The translations under genes and the position numbers were made by a program. A model generated the notes under the pieces. The model was not told the origin of the DNA. It made no database searches and worked only from the letters and a program-made list of their open reading frames with translations. Shown here one piece after another: positions 34,479-46,108 of a DNA stretch of 47,768 bases; positions within the stretch are counted from its first letter, which is position 1; each line of letters opens with the position of its first letter. Origin of the DNA: Nitrospirota bacterium (GTDB taxonomy: Bacteria; Nitrospirota; Nitrospiria; SBBL01; JAADHI01). The DNA is taken from positions 1 to 47,768 of the forward strand of contig JAJDBU010000022.1 of NCBI GenBank assembly GCA_029261195.1. The letters are read 5' to 3'.

Positions 34479-34813
34479 AGATCCTGCTTCCGATGGTGAT
34501 CGGTGTGCTCTTTGCTTCCGGGACTTATCTCATTTTGCAAAAAAATATCCTCAAACTGGTCTTGGGTTTCAGCTTACTTGGACATGCTGCAAACGTGATC
34601 CTAATCACTTCGGGTTGGATCGGCGACGGACAGGTGCCGATCCTGGGGGGGGATGCGCGCGTCCCTTTCGTCGATCCCATTCCGCAGGCCCTGGTTTTGA
34701 CGGCCATTGTCATCGGCTTTGCGGCCACGGCATTTTTATTGGTGTTGGCCCTGCGTGTTTATCGCGATTTCCATACCAGTAACATTGACGAAGTCAGGGG
34801 GTCGCGCGGATGA
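34475..34813 (+). CDS. mrpC: Na+/H+ antiporter subunit C (MrpC)
   Basis: This 112-residue NuoK-like subunit has three membrane helices and the typical GFSLLGHAANVILI and DPIPQALVLTAIVIGFA segments. It starts with GTG in a 4-bp overlap with mrpB and overlaps mrpD by 4 bp at its end. Confidence 0.93.
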   Translation: MKILLPMVIGVLFASGTYLILQKNILKLVLGFSLLGHAANVILITSGWIGDGQVPILGGDARVPFVDPIPQALVLTAIVIGFAATAFLLVLALRVYRDFHTSNIDEVRGSRG

Positions 34814-36288
34814 CACACTTGCTGGTTCTACCCTTCATCCTCCCGCTCGGCACCGCCATCCTCTTGCTCTTGCTGAGGCCCTACAAACTGGCCCGGTGCG
34901 TGACCATTTGCATCTCGGGGCTGATGACCTTGTGGGTCAATATTTCGCTGCTTTTTTCTATTCAGGATCACGGCATCCAAATCTATCGCCTGGGAGGCTG
35001 GGCGCCTCCTTTCGGTATCGTCTTGGTGGGAGACCTTCTCAGTGGACTGATGATTGTACTCGGGTCCATCATCTCGGTCTGTGCCTTGTTTTATTCCTTC
35101 GATTATCTTGAACAGGATGATCAACAGCAGATCTTTCATCCCCTGTTTTTCTTTCTCTGGGCAGGGACAAATGGCGCATTTCTCACCGGCGACCTCTTCA
35201 ATCTCTTTGTGATGTTTGAGATCATGCTGATGTCGGTGTATGCCCTACTGACCATGCTCGGAGATAAAAAGCAGATCGAGGGTGGGATCAAACTCATTAG
35301 TATGGGGCTGCTTTCGTCGGTTATGTTTTTAACTGCAGTGGGGGGGATTTATGCCCTGTGCGGCACCCTCAACATGGCGGATTTGGCCGTCAAGATCAAA
35401 CCGCATATTGACCATCCCCTCGTGAGCGCCGTTGCGATGTTGTTGATTGCCGTCTTCGGTTTAAAAGCGGCGATGATGCCCATGCATTTCTGGCTGCCCG
35501 ACGTCCATTCTTCCGCGCCGACACCCATCAGCGCCATGCTTTCCGGTATCTTGATCAAGGTGGGCGTCTATGCCCTTATCCGGGTCTTCTGTCTGATTTT
35601 TGTCGATCTCCAGGACTATTTCCAGGTCTTCATTATCACCCTGGCCTGCATCACCATGTTTGTCGGCGGAATGGGGGCCGTGGCTCAGGGCGATTTCAAG
35701 AGACAGTTGGCTTACAGCAGTGTCAGTCAGGTGGGATATATATTATTGGGAGTAGGCTTTTTTACCGTCGGCGGAATGGGGGCCGCGCTTTTTTATACCA
35801 TCAGTCACGGCATCATCAAGTCGGGACTTTTTATGGCCGCAGGCTTCCTAAAAAAAATGCGAGGCACAACCGAGCTGGCACGTCACGGCAGCATGATCAA
35901 GATCTCCCCGGTCTTTTCCCTCTTCCTCTTGATCGGGGTTGCAGCGCTCGGCGGCATTCCTCCGGCAAGCGGGTTTTTTATGAAGTTTCAACTCGTAAAG
36001 GCCGGATTTGAAGGGGGCTTTTATCTGCCCATTGCCATTGCCCTGGTCGTGAGTCTGTTCACGCTGTTTTATCTCTTCAAGTCCTGGCAGCAAATCTGTT
36101 GCATGGAGCAGGAAGAAGCGCCTATAAAAATGCCGTCTCGTAATCTCCTTATCCCAGTCGGTATTCTGGCTTTATTGGCACTGGCATTGGGATTCGGCGC
36201 CTCACCCGTCATTGACCTCACACAGGCCGCCGCAGAGCAGCTTTTCGCTCCGGAGCAATACATCACTGCCGTACTGGGGGCCAGATAA
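34810..36288 (+). CDS. mrpD: Na+/H+ antiporter subunit D (MrpD)
   Basis: This 492-residue NuoM/NuoN-like antiporter subunit has about fourteen helices. Glu137 in NLFVMFEIMLMSVYALL matches the essential Glu137 of characterised MrpD. The LPDVHSSAPTPISAMLSGILIK region, with its conserved Lys, is also intact. The start is ATG, overlapping the mrpC stop. Its stop shares one base with the mrpE start. Together with MrpA it forms the ion-translocating core. Confidence 0.94.
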   Translation: MTHLLVLPFILPLGTAILLLLLRPYKLARCVTICISGLMTLWVNISLLFSIQDHGIQIYRLGGWAPPFGIVLVGDLLSGLMIVLGSIISVCALFYSFDYLEQDDQQQIFHPLFFFLWAGTNGAFLTGDLFNLFVMFEIMLMSVYALLTMLGDKKQIEGGIKLISMGLLSSVMFLTAVGGIYALCGTLNMADLAVKIKPHIDHPLVSAVAMLLIAVFGLKAAMMPMHFWLPDVHSSAPTPISAMLSGILIKVGVYALIRVFCLIFVDLQDYFQVFIITLACITMFVGGMGAVAQGDFKRQLAYSSVSQVGYILLGVGFFTVGGMGAALFYTISHGIIKSGLFMAAGFLKKMRGTTELARHGSMIKISPVFSLFLLIGVAALGGIPPASGFFMKFQLVKAGFEGGFYLPIAIALVVSLFTLFYLFKSWQQICCMEQEEAPIKMPSRNLLIPVGILALLALALGFGASPVIDLTQAAAEQLFAPEQYITAVLGAR

Positions 36289-36794
36289 TGCCCTATTTAA
36301 TGGTCCATAACATTGTTCTGGCAATCACCTGGTGTCTACTTCAGGAAAAATTCACCTTGGTCGAATTTGTACTGGGATATTTGTATGGCTACGGCATTCT
36401 CTACGCATTACGAACCGTGCTGGATGACAAAAAAGACCAGAGACAGTCGCTCAAGAGCGGGGATTATTTTGCCATTACCGCCAGAAGCATTGGCTACTTT
36501 TTTGTCTTTCTCCAGGAACTGATTAAAGCGAACCTTGAAGTGGTCAAGATCGTCTTATCGCGGGAACTGAAAATGACGCCGGGTATTATCGCCTATAAAC
36601 TGGATGTCAAGACGGATGCGGGCATCACCCTGCTGGCTAATTCAATCACGCTCACACCGGGCACACTCAGCATCGACCTTTCAGAGGACAGAAAAACACT
36701 CTATGTTCATGCCTTGCACATGGAAGATGCGGAAGAGCTTGAACAGTCGATCCGCAATTCGCTTGAAAAATATACAAAGGAGATCCTGGGATGA
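36288..36794 (+). CDS. mrpE: Na+/H+ antiporter subunit E (MrpE)
   Basis: This 168-residue protein has two or three N-terminal membrane segments and a soluble C-terminal part containing the family-typical LLANSITLTPGTLSIDLSED. It is required for assembly or activity of Mrp complexes in characterised species. It overlaps mrpD by one base and mrpF by four. Confidence 0.92.
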   Translation: MPYLMVHNIVLAITWCLLQEKFTLVEFVLGYLYGYGILYALRTVLDDKKDQRQSLKSGDYFAITARSIGYFFVFLQELIKANLEVVKIVLSRELKMTPGIIAYKLDVKTDAGITLLANSITLTPGTLSIDLSEDRKTLYVHALHMEDAEELEQSIRNSLEKYTKEILG

Positions 36795-37066
36795 TCGCCC
36801 TTGTTACCGATATTGCCTTCATTTTACTGGCCGTCGCGCTCTTATTTTGTTTTTATCGCCTGATTGTCGGGCCGAGCCTGCCGGATCGGGTCGTCGCGAT
36901 CGACACCATTACGACGGTCACGATTGCCATGATCGCCGTGTATTGCATTAAAGAGGGCACCGCTATTTTTTATGACGCCATACTGGTCTTGTCGATCTTA
37001 GGTTTTGTCGGGACGGTGGCGATGGCGAAATTCTTGGCGAAAGGAGACAACATCTTTGAACAGTGA
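36791..37066 (+). CDS. mrpF: Na+/H+ antiporter subunit F (MrpF)
   Basis: This 91-residue subunit has three helices and the family pattern RLIVGPSLPDRVVAIDTITT. The ATG overlaps the mrpE stop. The end of the gene carries AAAGGAG, which serves as ribosome site for mrpG. Confidence 0.92.
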   Translation: MIALVTDIAFILLAVALLFCFYRLIVGPSLPDRVVAIDTITTVTIAMIAVYCIKEGTAIFYDAILVLSILGFVGTVAMAKFLAKGDNIFEQ

Positions 37067-37421
37067 AATCTTTACCGTCGTCTTCTTAATTGCTGGACTC
37101 TTTTTTATCGTAGTCGGTTGTTTCGGTCTGTATAGAATGCCGGATGTATTTTGCAGAATGCACACAACAAGTAAGGCCACGACGATGGGCTTGGTACTGA
37201 TTCTCATCGCCACCTTCATTCATCTCGGATTGGCCGCCGTCGGCCTGAAAGCCATACTTGCTATCATCTTCGCCTTTCTCACCGCCCCGGTTGGGGCACA
37301 CCTTATTGCAAGGGCCGCCTACCAGCGAGGCGTTAAACTTCACGATCGTTCGATCGCTGACGCACTTCATGCCCTTTATCCTGAAAAAAATCAGACGGAT
37401 TCCCATCGCGATAAAGATTAG
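37056..37421 (+). CDS. mrpG: Na+/H+ antiporter subunit G (MrpG)
   Basis: This 121-residue protein has three helices and the MrpG signature GLYRMPDVFCRMHTTSKATTMG. The frame is open further upstream to 37005. The TTG at 37056 sits after AAGGAG at a normal distance, overlaps the mrpF end, and starts where the family starts (NSEIFTVVFLIAG). It closes a complete mrpABCDEFG operon, all genes overlapping or touching, which strongly supports a functional antiporter. Confidence 0.9.
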   Translation: MNSEIFTVVFLIAGLFFIVVGCFGLYRMPDVFCRMHTTSKATTMGLVLILIATFIHLGLAAVGLKAILAIIFAFLTAPVGAHLIARAAYQRGVKLHDRSIADALHALYPEKNQTDSHRDKD

Positions 37422-37583
37422 TCAATATCCCACTTATTTATAAAAGGCTCTTCTTCAAATCGATAGAATATGACGAGGAGCTTGCCTTTTTGCGCTTTGT
37501 CTGTTTCAGCTCTCACCTTGACCCTATTTAAGGATTCTGCAATAATCCGCTCGATTTTGAATTGCTTATTTAGAGAGAGAAAA

Positions 37584-38333
37584 ATGACCACACTGGGTGT
37601 TAATGTCGATCATATCGCGACCCTTCGGGAGGCTCGCAAGGGGAGAGAACCCGATCCGATTATCGCGGCTTCGCTTGCGGAACTGGCGGGTGCAGACGGC
37701 ATTGTCGTTCACCTTCGTGAGGATCGTCGCCACATACAGGAACGGGATGTTCGTGTCATTAGGGAAACAATCCAAAGCAAGCTAGACCTTGAAATGGCGG
37801 CTACGGAGGAGATGCTTCTGATCGCCAGGGAGATCAAACCGGAACTGGTGACCTTCGTCCCGGAAAAAAGGGAAGAATTGACGACTGAAGGGGGCCTTGA
37901 TGTCATTGCCTGCATGCAGAGTTTGAGGCGGGCGATTGACCGTCTGCATGAATCGGGCATTGTCGTTGCCCTCTTCATCGACCCGGAAACGAAACAGATT
38001 GAAGCCGCCGCAGAACTCGGGGCGGACTGTGTCGAAATTCACACCGGCCGTTACGCCAATGCTTCACTTCACTCCAAAGTTCAAAAAAATGAACTGCTTT
38101 GCATTATCGAAGCGGCCAAACAGGCCCGAAGATGTGGCGTGTCCGTCAATGCCGGACACGGCCTCGATTATCAAAATGTCATTCCGATTGCTCAGATTTT
38201 AGAAATAGAAGAACTCAATATCGGCCACAGTATTATCTCCCGCGCCGCCCTCGTCGGAATCAGCACCGCTGTTCGTGACATGAAGTCCCTGATTGCCAAG
38301 GCTGCGTTGTCTCCTCACCTGTCCTCTGCTTAG
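37584..38333 (+). CDS. pdxJ: Pyridoxine 5'-phosphate synthase
   Basis: PdxJ condenses 3-amino-1-hydroxyacetone phosphate with deoxyxylulose phosphate to form pyridoxine phosphate, the last ring-forming step of B6 synthesis. The N-terminal [17 protein letters not shown], the central [14 protein letters not shown] and the late VNAGHGLDY motifs are all present. The frame is open to 37470, but the ATG at 37584, after AGAGAGA, starts exactly where the family begins and gives 249 residues. acpS follows after 8 bp, a common pairing. Confidence 0.95.
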   Translation: MTTLGVNVDHIATLREARKGREPDPIIAASLAELAGADGIVVHLREDRRHIQERDVRVIRETIQSKLDLEMAATEEMLLIAREIKPELVTFVPEKREELTTEGGLDVIACMQSLRRAIDRLHESGIVVALFIDPETKQIEAAAELGADCVEIHTGRYANASLHSKVQKNELLCIIEAAKQARRCGVSVNAGHGLDYQNVIPIAQILEIEELNIGHSIISRAALVGISTAVRDMKSLIAKAALSPHLSSA

Positions 38334-38341
38334 TCTAAAAT

Positions 38342-38752
38342 ATGGCGATTATCGGTATCGGGATCGATTTAGTGAAGATCTCTCGAATGGAAAAAATCAG
38401 AGCACGCTGGCATCAACATTTTCTCGACCGTGTTTTTACAGCACGCGAACAACACTATTGTCTTCAATACCACTTACCTCACATCCACTTCTCCGGTCGT
38501 TTTGCCATTAAAGAAGCCCTGCTGAAAGCGCTCGGAACGGGCTTGCGTGGCGGAATCCGATGGATCGATATCGAAGTCGCCAATAATCAGACAGGAAAAC
38601 CACTCGTTCAGCTCACAGCTCAAGCCAGAAAATATGCTGATGACATGGGTGTGAAGCAGATCTTGAGTAGCATTTCACACGATCATGATTACGCAATCGC
38701 TCAAGTGATTCTGGAAGGACAAGTCCTTTTGCCGGGAGACGAACAGGGATGA
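38342..38752 (+). CDS. acpS: Holo-[acyl-carrier-protein] synthase
   Basis: This 136-residue phosphopantetheinyl transferase activates acyl carrier protein using CoA. The magnesium-binding residues are visible: Asp9 in GIGIDLV and Glu58 in FAIKEALLKALGTG. Length and fold order are normal. It lies between pdxJ and the nnr gene, and the latter starts within its stop codon (ATGA). Confidence 0.93.
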   Translation: MAIIGIGIDLVKISRMEKIRARWHQHFLDRVFTAREQHYCLQYHLPHIHFSGRFAIKEALLKALGTGLRGGIRWIDIEVANNQTGKPLVQLTAQARKYADDMGVKQILSSISHDHDYAIAQVILEGQVLLPGDEQG

Positions 38753-40296
38753 AGATCGTCACTGCCGCACAAATGCGATCACTTGATCAGGGAGCCACTT
38801 CTGTCTACGGTATTCCGTCTATTTTATTGATGGAAAATGCTGCCAGAGGACTGGTCGATAAAATTGAATGTGATTTCGGTCCGCTCCAGGAAAAACGTAT
38901 TGTCATTTTTGCAGGACGTGGCAACAATGGAGGAGACGGTATCGCGGCGGCTCGACATCTCAGAATGCGGGGCGCAATGGTGGCTGTCTATCTCTTTGCA
39001 GAGACCTCCCGTGTTGCGGGAGATGCCCGAATTTCACTCGATATCTGGAAGGCGACGGGTGGCAGGTTTTTTGAACAACACAATACCTCATCGAAGCAAC
39101 TCCGACACGATCTGTCGCATAGCGACTTAGTCATTGATGCCCTGTTGGGTACAGGTCTTTCCCAGGCGCTCAGAGCGCCTTTTGATGAGGCCGTTAACGC
39201 GATGAATTGTTGTGAAAATCCGATTGTTTCCATTGATATTCCGACAGGTATTTCATCCGATACGGGTGAAATACTCGGTGATGCCGTGAGAGCGGAGGCC
39301 ACTTATACAATGGCCTTGCCAAAATGGGGACACTTCCTCAGAGATGGCATGGCTTACCGGGGGCGCTTGCAAGTGGTCGATATCGGAATTCCACCTAAGC
39401 TAATAAATGACTCAGAAATCAAAGTCGAACTCATCACAGCCGATTCATTAAAAGGGCTGCTTCCTTCCCGCCGAAAGGGTAGCCACAAGGGAAGCTTCGG
39501 TCACCTGCTTGTTCTGGCCGGATCGACTGGAAAGCGGGGTGCAGCTCAGATGTGTTCGCTTGCGGCCTTTCGTTGCGGCGCCGGACTAGTGACGACTGCG
39601 TGGCCAAAGTCAATTGATGCCTCAACAGCTCCTCCGACGATGGAGATTATGACCCTCCCCCTCCCGGAAACGGCAGAAGGTTCTGTGGCGCTCAGCGCAG
39701 AAAAAATCTTATTTGCAGCCTGTTCCGGAAAAAGTGTCCTTGCGATCGGGCCGGGACTTTCTCAAGATCCGGAAACAGTTCAACTTGTCCAGCGCCTGAT
39801 TTCAGAAGTCGCCTTGCCCATGGTCGTTGATGCCGACGGTCTTAACGCCATTGCACAAGATTTGTCTCTCTTAAAACAAAAGAAGGGCGAGTTGATCCTG
39901 ACCCCTCATCCGGGTGAAATGGGGCGTTTGATTGGTCAATCAGCCGCAGCAGTCCAGAAAGACCGCTTCAATATCGCCGCCCGTTTCGCCGAAGCATGGG
40001 GGGTTACTCTCCTACTCAAGGGTTCCCACACCGTCATTGCATCACCGGAGGGCTTGCTTTACGTCAACGACACGGGAAATTCCGGCATGGCAACCGCCGG
40101 TGTCGGCGATGTGCTGACCGGCATGATCGCCGGATTTCTAGCGCAGGGGATCAAGCCCCTTGATGCAGCCCGACTGGGTATCGCTCTACATGGATCGGCG
40201 GGAGACCTGGCTGCAGAAGAACAGGGCGAAGTATCGTTGCTTGCCTCGGACCTGATTGATAAAATACCGAAAGCGCTAATGAACCAAACTAAATGA
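38749..40296 (+). CDS. nnr: Bifunctional NAD(P)HX epimerase / ADP-dependent dehydratase
   Basis: This 515-residue fusion repairs hydrated NADH and NADPH. The N-terminal YjeF_N domain (about 1-215) has the GRGNNGGDGIAAARHL motif of the epimerase. The C-terminal ribokinase-like domain (about 225-515) has LTPHPGEMGRL and GNSGMATAGVGDVLTGM, containing the catalytic Asp of the dehydratase. It overlaps acpS by 4 bp; the acpS-nnr-tsaE order is frequent in bacteria, though here one hypothetical gene lies between nnr and tsaE. Confidence 0.94.
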   Translation: MKIVTAAQMRSLDQGATSVYGIPSILLMENAARGLVDKIECDFGPLQEKRIVIFAGRGNNGGDGIAAARHLRMRGAMVAVYLFAETSRVAGDARISLDIWKATGGRFFEQHNTSSKQLRHDLSHSDLVIDALLGTGLSQALRAPFDEAVNAMNCCENPIVSIDIPTGISSDTGEILGDAVRAEATYTMALPKWGHFLRDGMAYRGRLQVVDIGIPPKLINDSEIKVELITADSLKGLLPSRRKGSHKGSFGHLLVLAGSTGKRGAAQMCSLAAFRCGAGLVTTAWPKSIDASTAPPTMEIMTLPLPETAEGSVALSAEKILFAACSGKSVLAIGPGLSQDPETVQLVQRLISEVALPMVVDADGLNAIAQDLSLLKQKKGELILTPHPGEMGRLIGQSAAAVQKDRFNIAARFAEAWGVTLLLKGSHTVIASPEGLLYVNDTGNSGMATAGVGDVLTGMIAGFLAQGIKPLDAARLGIALHGSAGDLAAEEQGEVSLLASDLIDKIPKALMNQTK

Positions 40297-40318
40297 AGCC
40301 ATCCAGGAGAACTGCATC

Positions 40319-40936
40319 ATGTCACAATTGAATATCACTATTTTTTTTCTCATCGTCGTATCGACCATCGGGATTGCTCAGATGATTCATACCTGGATCG
40401 ACAAGGGACGGATCCGCGATAATTTTAAAAAACTCATCGGCAAACTTCCCGGAGAAGTCATTCAGCCAAATCGACTGGATTATCCCCGTTTTAGTGGAGA
40501 GATCGAAGGCAGGCACTTTGATCTCTTTTTTAAGGTCGTCAAGGTGGGTCGGAAACACATTCTTTATTATATTTACAGCCTCAAGTCAGACATCAGTTCC
40601 AGTCTGCTTCTGCTCAAGGCCGATACCTATAAACCGATTCGAGATGAACCGGAACCGCTTAAGGAAGCGGGTGTCGCTTTGTCTGAAATCCGGGCAGGCT
40701 ACCAGCTTCGCTCCCAAAACGAGGCGGAAGCGACTGCCATCTTTGAAGGGGCCGGATTAAAAGAACGTCTGCCCGCGCTGGATGAATTTTCAAGTCTGCA
40801 ACTCGGTCCCGATGCGCTCGTCGTCGGAAAACCCTATGACGGCCCCGCCGACACCGAAGCGGTCAACATCATGCGAAACGTCCGTTCACTCATTAAGCTC
40901 GCAGAGGCGATTGAAGCATGTCCGACACCAGCCTGA
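40319..40936 (+). CDS. Hypothetical membrane-anchored protein
   Basis: This 205-residue protein starts with one membrane helix (about 4-23, ITIFFLIVVSTIGIAQMIH), and the remainder is soluble and probably cytoplasmic. I recognise no family or catalytic motif. The soluble part begins with a basic segment (KGRIRDNFKKLIGK) followed by alternating strands and helices. GGAGAA lies before the ATG. Its last 19 bases overlap the start of tsaE, which suggests that it belongs to the same transcript. Confidence 0.65.
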   Translation: MSQLNITIFFLIVVSTIGIAQMIHTWIDKGRIRDNFKKLIGKLPGEVIQPNRLDYPRFSGEIEGRHFDLFFKVVKVGRKHILYYIYSLKSDISSSLLLLKADTYKPIRDEPEPLKEAGVALSEIRAGYQLRSQNEAEATAIFEGAGLKERLPALDEFSSLQLGPDALVVGKPYDGPADTEAVNIMRNVRSLIKLAEAIEACPTPA

Positions 40937-41418
40937 AACTTATTTCTGAAAGTCCGGAAGACACCTTCAACCTCGGCTTAGCCTTCGGTTTGAAAGCAGT
41001 CGAAAGAGGCGTGATTGCTCTGATTGGACCGCTGGGTGCAGGGAAAACCCGCTTTGTTCAGGGTTTGGCCAAGGGCCTGGGTATTAACGCTTCGACCGTG
41101 AACAGCCCGACTTACAGCCTGATCCATCTCTTTGATGAGGGGCGACTTTCTCTTTGTCATATCGATCTCTACAGGCTTGCCGGTCCGGAGGAAGTCGAAG
41201 AAATCGGGATTGAGGAAGATTTTGAGTGTGATGACGGCATTGTCGCAGTCGAATGGGCTGACATCGCATGGACTGTCCTTCCGGAAAAACGGATCAACCT
41301 TGAAATCAAAGACCGGGACGAAAATCAGAGGGAGATCGTATTGCACGGTGGAGATTGCCACCATCGTGACTGGATTGAACGGTCTTCCACTTTGGCTCAA
41401 TTGAAAGAGACCGCTTAG
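40918..41418 (+). CDS. tsaE: tRNA threonylcarbamoyladenosine biosynthesis ATPase TsaE
   Basis: TsaE is the ATPase that works with TsaB and TsaD to make t6A37 in tRNAs that read ANN codons. The Walker A motif GPLGAGKT is at residues 37-44, followed by the family signatures NSPTYSLIH and CHIDLYRL and the acidic VEWAD. The 166-residue length is normal. Its start overlaps the previous gene. tsaB and tsaD are not in the window. Confidence 0.92.
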   Translation: MSDTSLKLISESPEDTFNLGLAFGLKAVERGVIALIGPLGAGKTRFVQGLAKGLGINASTVNSPTYSLIHLFDEGRLSLCHIDLYRLAGPEEVEEIGIEEDFECDDGIVAVEWADIAWTVLPEKRINLEIKDRDENQREIVLHGGDCHHRDWIERSSTLAQLKETA

Positions 41419-41426
41419 GTCAATCA

Positions 41427-42164
41427 GTGAATTCCTCCGAAGACATCAAAGACATTGCAAGAGACTTATGTGAGCAAGTGCGTTGGTATCAATCGGAAGG
41501 CCTTGACTCCTGGGCAATGCCAAAATACGAAGCAGTTCAGACGGCGGTCACACAAAGCGCCGTGGCTGTGGAAGAAGCCTCCGAAATGACTCCTGTATTC
41601 GCGACGCTTGAGTCTGTTCGTGAAGCGCTCGGAGACTGTCAGCGTTGCAAGCTCTCGGCAACACGAACACATCTTGTTTTTGGTGATGGCAACCCGGAAG
41701 CCGACTTGCTTTTTGTCGGGGAAGGACCCGGGCAGGACGAAGATATTCAGGGTAAACCCTTTGTCGGAAAATCGGGACAACTTCTGACAAAAATGATCAC
41801 GGCAATGGGCTTATCGCGTGAAAGGGTCTATATTGCCAACATTATCAAATGTCGCCCGCCAAAAAACAGAAACCCGGAAGCCGATGAAATTGCGGCATGC
41901 AGTCCTTTTTTAGATCAGCAAATTGCCGCAATTGCTCCGAAGGTAATTTGTGCGCTGGGCGCCTTCGCTGCCCAGACCCTGCTTAAAACTGACACAAAAA
42001 TATCGGCGATGCGGGGGCGCTTTCAGGATCTAAACGGCATCCAGGTGCTGCCGACATTCCACCCGGCCTACTTGCTTCATAATCCCGGTCAAAAAGGAAA
42101 AGTGTGGGAAGACCTGCAAAAGGTCATGGCGGTGCTGGGTCTTCCGATTAAAGGAAAAAAATGA
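41427..42164 (+). CDS. Family-4 uracil-DNA glycosylase
   Basis: This 245-residue iron-sulfur enzyme removes uracil from DNA. The four cluster cysteines are Cys71 and Cys74 (CQRC), Cys142 (IIKCRPP) and Cys158 (AACSPF). The active-site motif GEGPGQDED (98-106) and the FHPAYLL motif (211-217) are intact. The start is GTG. The first 55 residues are a variable extension, as in many family-4 enzymes. It overlaps the HIT gene by 4 bp. Confidence 0.92.
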   Translation: MNSSEDIKDIARDLCEQVRWYQSEGLDSWAMPKYEAVQTAVTQSAVAVEEASEMTPVFATLESVREALGDCQRCKLSATRTHLVFGDGNPEADLLFVGEGPGQDEDIQGKPFVGKSGQLLTKMITAMGLSRERVYIANIIKCRPPKNRNPEADEIAACSPFLDQQIAAIAPKVICALGAFAAQTLLKTDTKISAMRGRFQDLNGIQVLPTFHPAYLLHNPGQKGKVWEDLQKVMAVLGLPIKGKK

Positions 42165-42637
42165 AGCGGCTCTGGGCGCCCTGGCGTATCGATTATATTT
42201 TAGGAGAAAAACCCGTGGGATGTATTTTGTGCGATAAACCAAAGGAAAAACGCGACACGGAAAACCTCATACTCCAATACGGAAAACATGGTTTTGTGAT
42301 GATGAACCTCTATCCTTATAATAATGGTCATCTCATGGTCTGCCCCTATGAACACGTCAACACCCTGGAAGATCTTTCAGACGAAGTCTTGAGTGGATTG
42401 ATGCTGATGATCAAAGGGACCTTGGCTGCTCTCCGCTTGGCTTTCAGCCCGGAGGGGACAAATGTCGGATTGAACCTCGGCAAGGCGGGTGGTGCCGGGA
42501 TTGATGATCATGTGCATTTTCATGTCGTTCCTCGCTGGGAAGGGGACACTAATTTTATTACTGTCGTCGGAGAGCATCGGGTTATTCCGCAAAATATCGA
42601 CGAAACCTATAGGCTGCTTAAACCACATTTTAATTAA
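42161..42637 (+). CDS. HIT-domain hydrolase
   Basis: This 158-residue member of the histidine-triad superfamily has HVHFHVVPRW at 117-126, the triad with His117, His119 and His121. The N-terminal CILC (21-24) probably binds zinc together with a later His. The start KRLWAPWRIDYI is typical of the Ap4A phosphorylase/hydrolase-like branch, so diadenosine or adenylylated nucleotides are likely substrates. It overlaps the glycosylase gene by 4 bp. Confidence 0.88.
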   Translation: MKRLWAPWRIDYILGEKPVGCILCDKPKEKRDTENLILQYGKHGFVMMNLYPYNNGHLMVCPYEHVNTLEDLSDEVLSGLMLMIKGTLAALRLAFSPEGTNVGLNLGKAGGAGIDDHVHFHVVPRWEGDTNFITVVGEHRVIPQNIDETYRLLKPHFN

Positions 42638-42664
42638 GGGAGTTTCACAGGCGATGGGGATACT

Positions 42665-45017
<2,353 letters not shown>

Positions 45018-45085
45018 GTTTTTTTAATGATACGATTGAGAGTATTTTACACTGAGGGCAATTGCAGAGACTTTGCAATTATTTT

Positions 45086-45319
45086 ATGAGTGAACAACAA
45101 GCGAATAACCCGCTGCATGGTATTACCTTAGAGCAGATTGTGAAGAGCCTCCTTGAACATTATGCCTGGGAGGGCTTGGGCGAGCGCATCAAAATCCGGT
45201 GTTTCAACAGTGACCCTTCAGTGAAATCCAGCTTGAAATTCTTAAGAAAAACCCCTTGGGCCAGAAAAAAAGTCGAAGACTTATACCTGGCCACGCAGAA
45301 AAATGTGTGGAAGCGGTAG
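45086..45319 (+). CDS. VF530-family (DUF2132) small DNA-binding-like protein
   Basis: This 77-residue protein matches the VF530 family: [20 protein letters not shown] near the start, [20 protein letters not shown] in the middle and [17 protein letters not shown] at the end. A representative structure is known, and the family is annotated as DNA-binding, but its role is unclear. The frame is open from 45062; the ATG at 45086 begins at the usual place. A cloverleaf-like repeat follows 34 bases after the stop. Confidence 0.8.
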   Translation: MSEQQANNPLHGITLEQIVKSLLEHYAWEGLGERIKIRCFNSDPSVKSSLKFLRKTPWARKKVEDLYLATQKNVWKR

Positions 45320-45352
45320 AGCGGGTGATTGACCTAAGGGTCGGCTCTCGAT

Positions 45353-45429
45353 GTCATTCCGGAATTTTTTTGAGCCGGAATCTATATTATTCAGATTCTG
45401 GATTCCCGCTGAAAGCATGCGGGAATGAC
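45353..45429. repeat. Small palindromic interspersed repeat with two internal hairpins
   Basis: The 77-bp element starts with GTCATTCC (45353-45360) and ends with GGAATGAC (45422-45429). The left hairpin pairs ATTCCGG with CCGGAAT. The right one pairs ATTCCCGC with GCGGGAAT around TGAAAGCAT. This GTCATTCCCGC...GCGGGAATGAC type of sequence is a well-known dispersed repeat of proteobacteria-like genomes. It ends about 4 bases before the ribosome site of the DUF188 gene. Confidence 0.7.
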
Positions 45430-45448
45430 GAAAAAGGAGTTTGTTTTG

Positions 45449-45916
45449 TTGCATATTTTTGTGGATGCGGATGCCTGCCCGGTTAAACAGGAAGTCTATC
45501 GCGTCGCAAAGCGATGCCGTCTTCATGTCACCTTGGTGGCCAATTCCTGGATGCGCATTCCTGATGAAGAGGGGATTGTGCTTCAAGTGGTTGGAGACGG
45601 TTTTGATGCCGCCGATGATTGGATCGCCGAGCAGGTAGAAGCGCAGGACATTGTGATTACGGCTGATATTCCGCTTGCAAGCCGCTGCCTAAAAAAAGAG
45701 GCACATGTCATTGGCCCTACTGGAAAACCTTTTACGGAAAATAATATCGGCGATGCTTTAGCAACGCGTGAACTCATGGCAGAGCTTCGTGATGCAGGGG
45801 AGATCGGGGGTGGGCCGCCGCCATTTCAAAAACGCGACCGATCAAACTTTCTTCAAAAGCTAAATGAAGTGATTCAATTGATCAGGAGGCAGCATCCGGG
45901 TGATGCCACCGAATAA
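45449..45916 (+). CDS. DUF188 / YaiI-YqxD family protein
   Basis: This 155-residue protein has the YaiI signature HIFVDADACPVKQEVYRVA at the start, and later IVITADIPLASRCL and GPTGKPFTENNIGDALATREL. It has a PIN-like fold, with acidic residues suggesting metal-dependent RNA cleavage; function is not established. The frame extends up to an ATG at 45425, which lies inside the palindromic repeat. AAGGAG at 45434-45439 instead points to a TTG at 45446 or 45449; I used 45449, which matches the family start. The repeat thus ends right at the translation signal. Confidence 0.85.
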   Translation: MHIFVDADACPVKQEVYRVAKRCRLHVTLVANSWMRIPDEEGIVLQVVGDGFDAADDWIAEQVEAQDIVITADIPLASRCLKKEAHVIGPTGKPFTENNIGDALATRELMAELRDAGEIGGGPPPFQKRDRSNFLQKLNEVIQLIRRQHPGDATE

Positions 45917-46108
45917 CGCGCTATTATCTTGAATTACTAGACTTAGAGATAGACTTCTACAACTTCAGTTTTTTCCTGCTTCTTTCATGGTGACCTCAAG
46001 CAAATGATTGCTCGTAGAACGATTGCGAACCCTGGGAACGAGAATGCAGTTTTTCTGATATTCCTTAAAATACCAATCTATATCAACCTCACCTTCATAT
46101 AACAAAAT

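Noticed and set aside
34056-36794. DAB-type inorganic carbon pump in place of Mrp
   Set aside because: All seven Mrp subunits are present in canonical order and no DUF2309 (DabA) gene is seen, so a normal Mrp antiporter is the better call.
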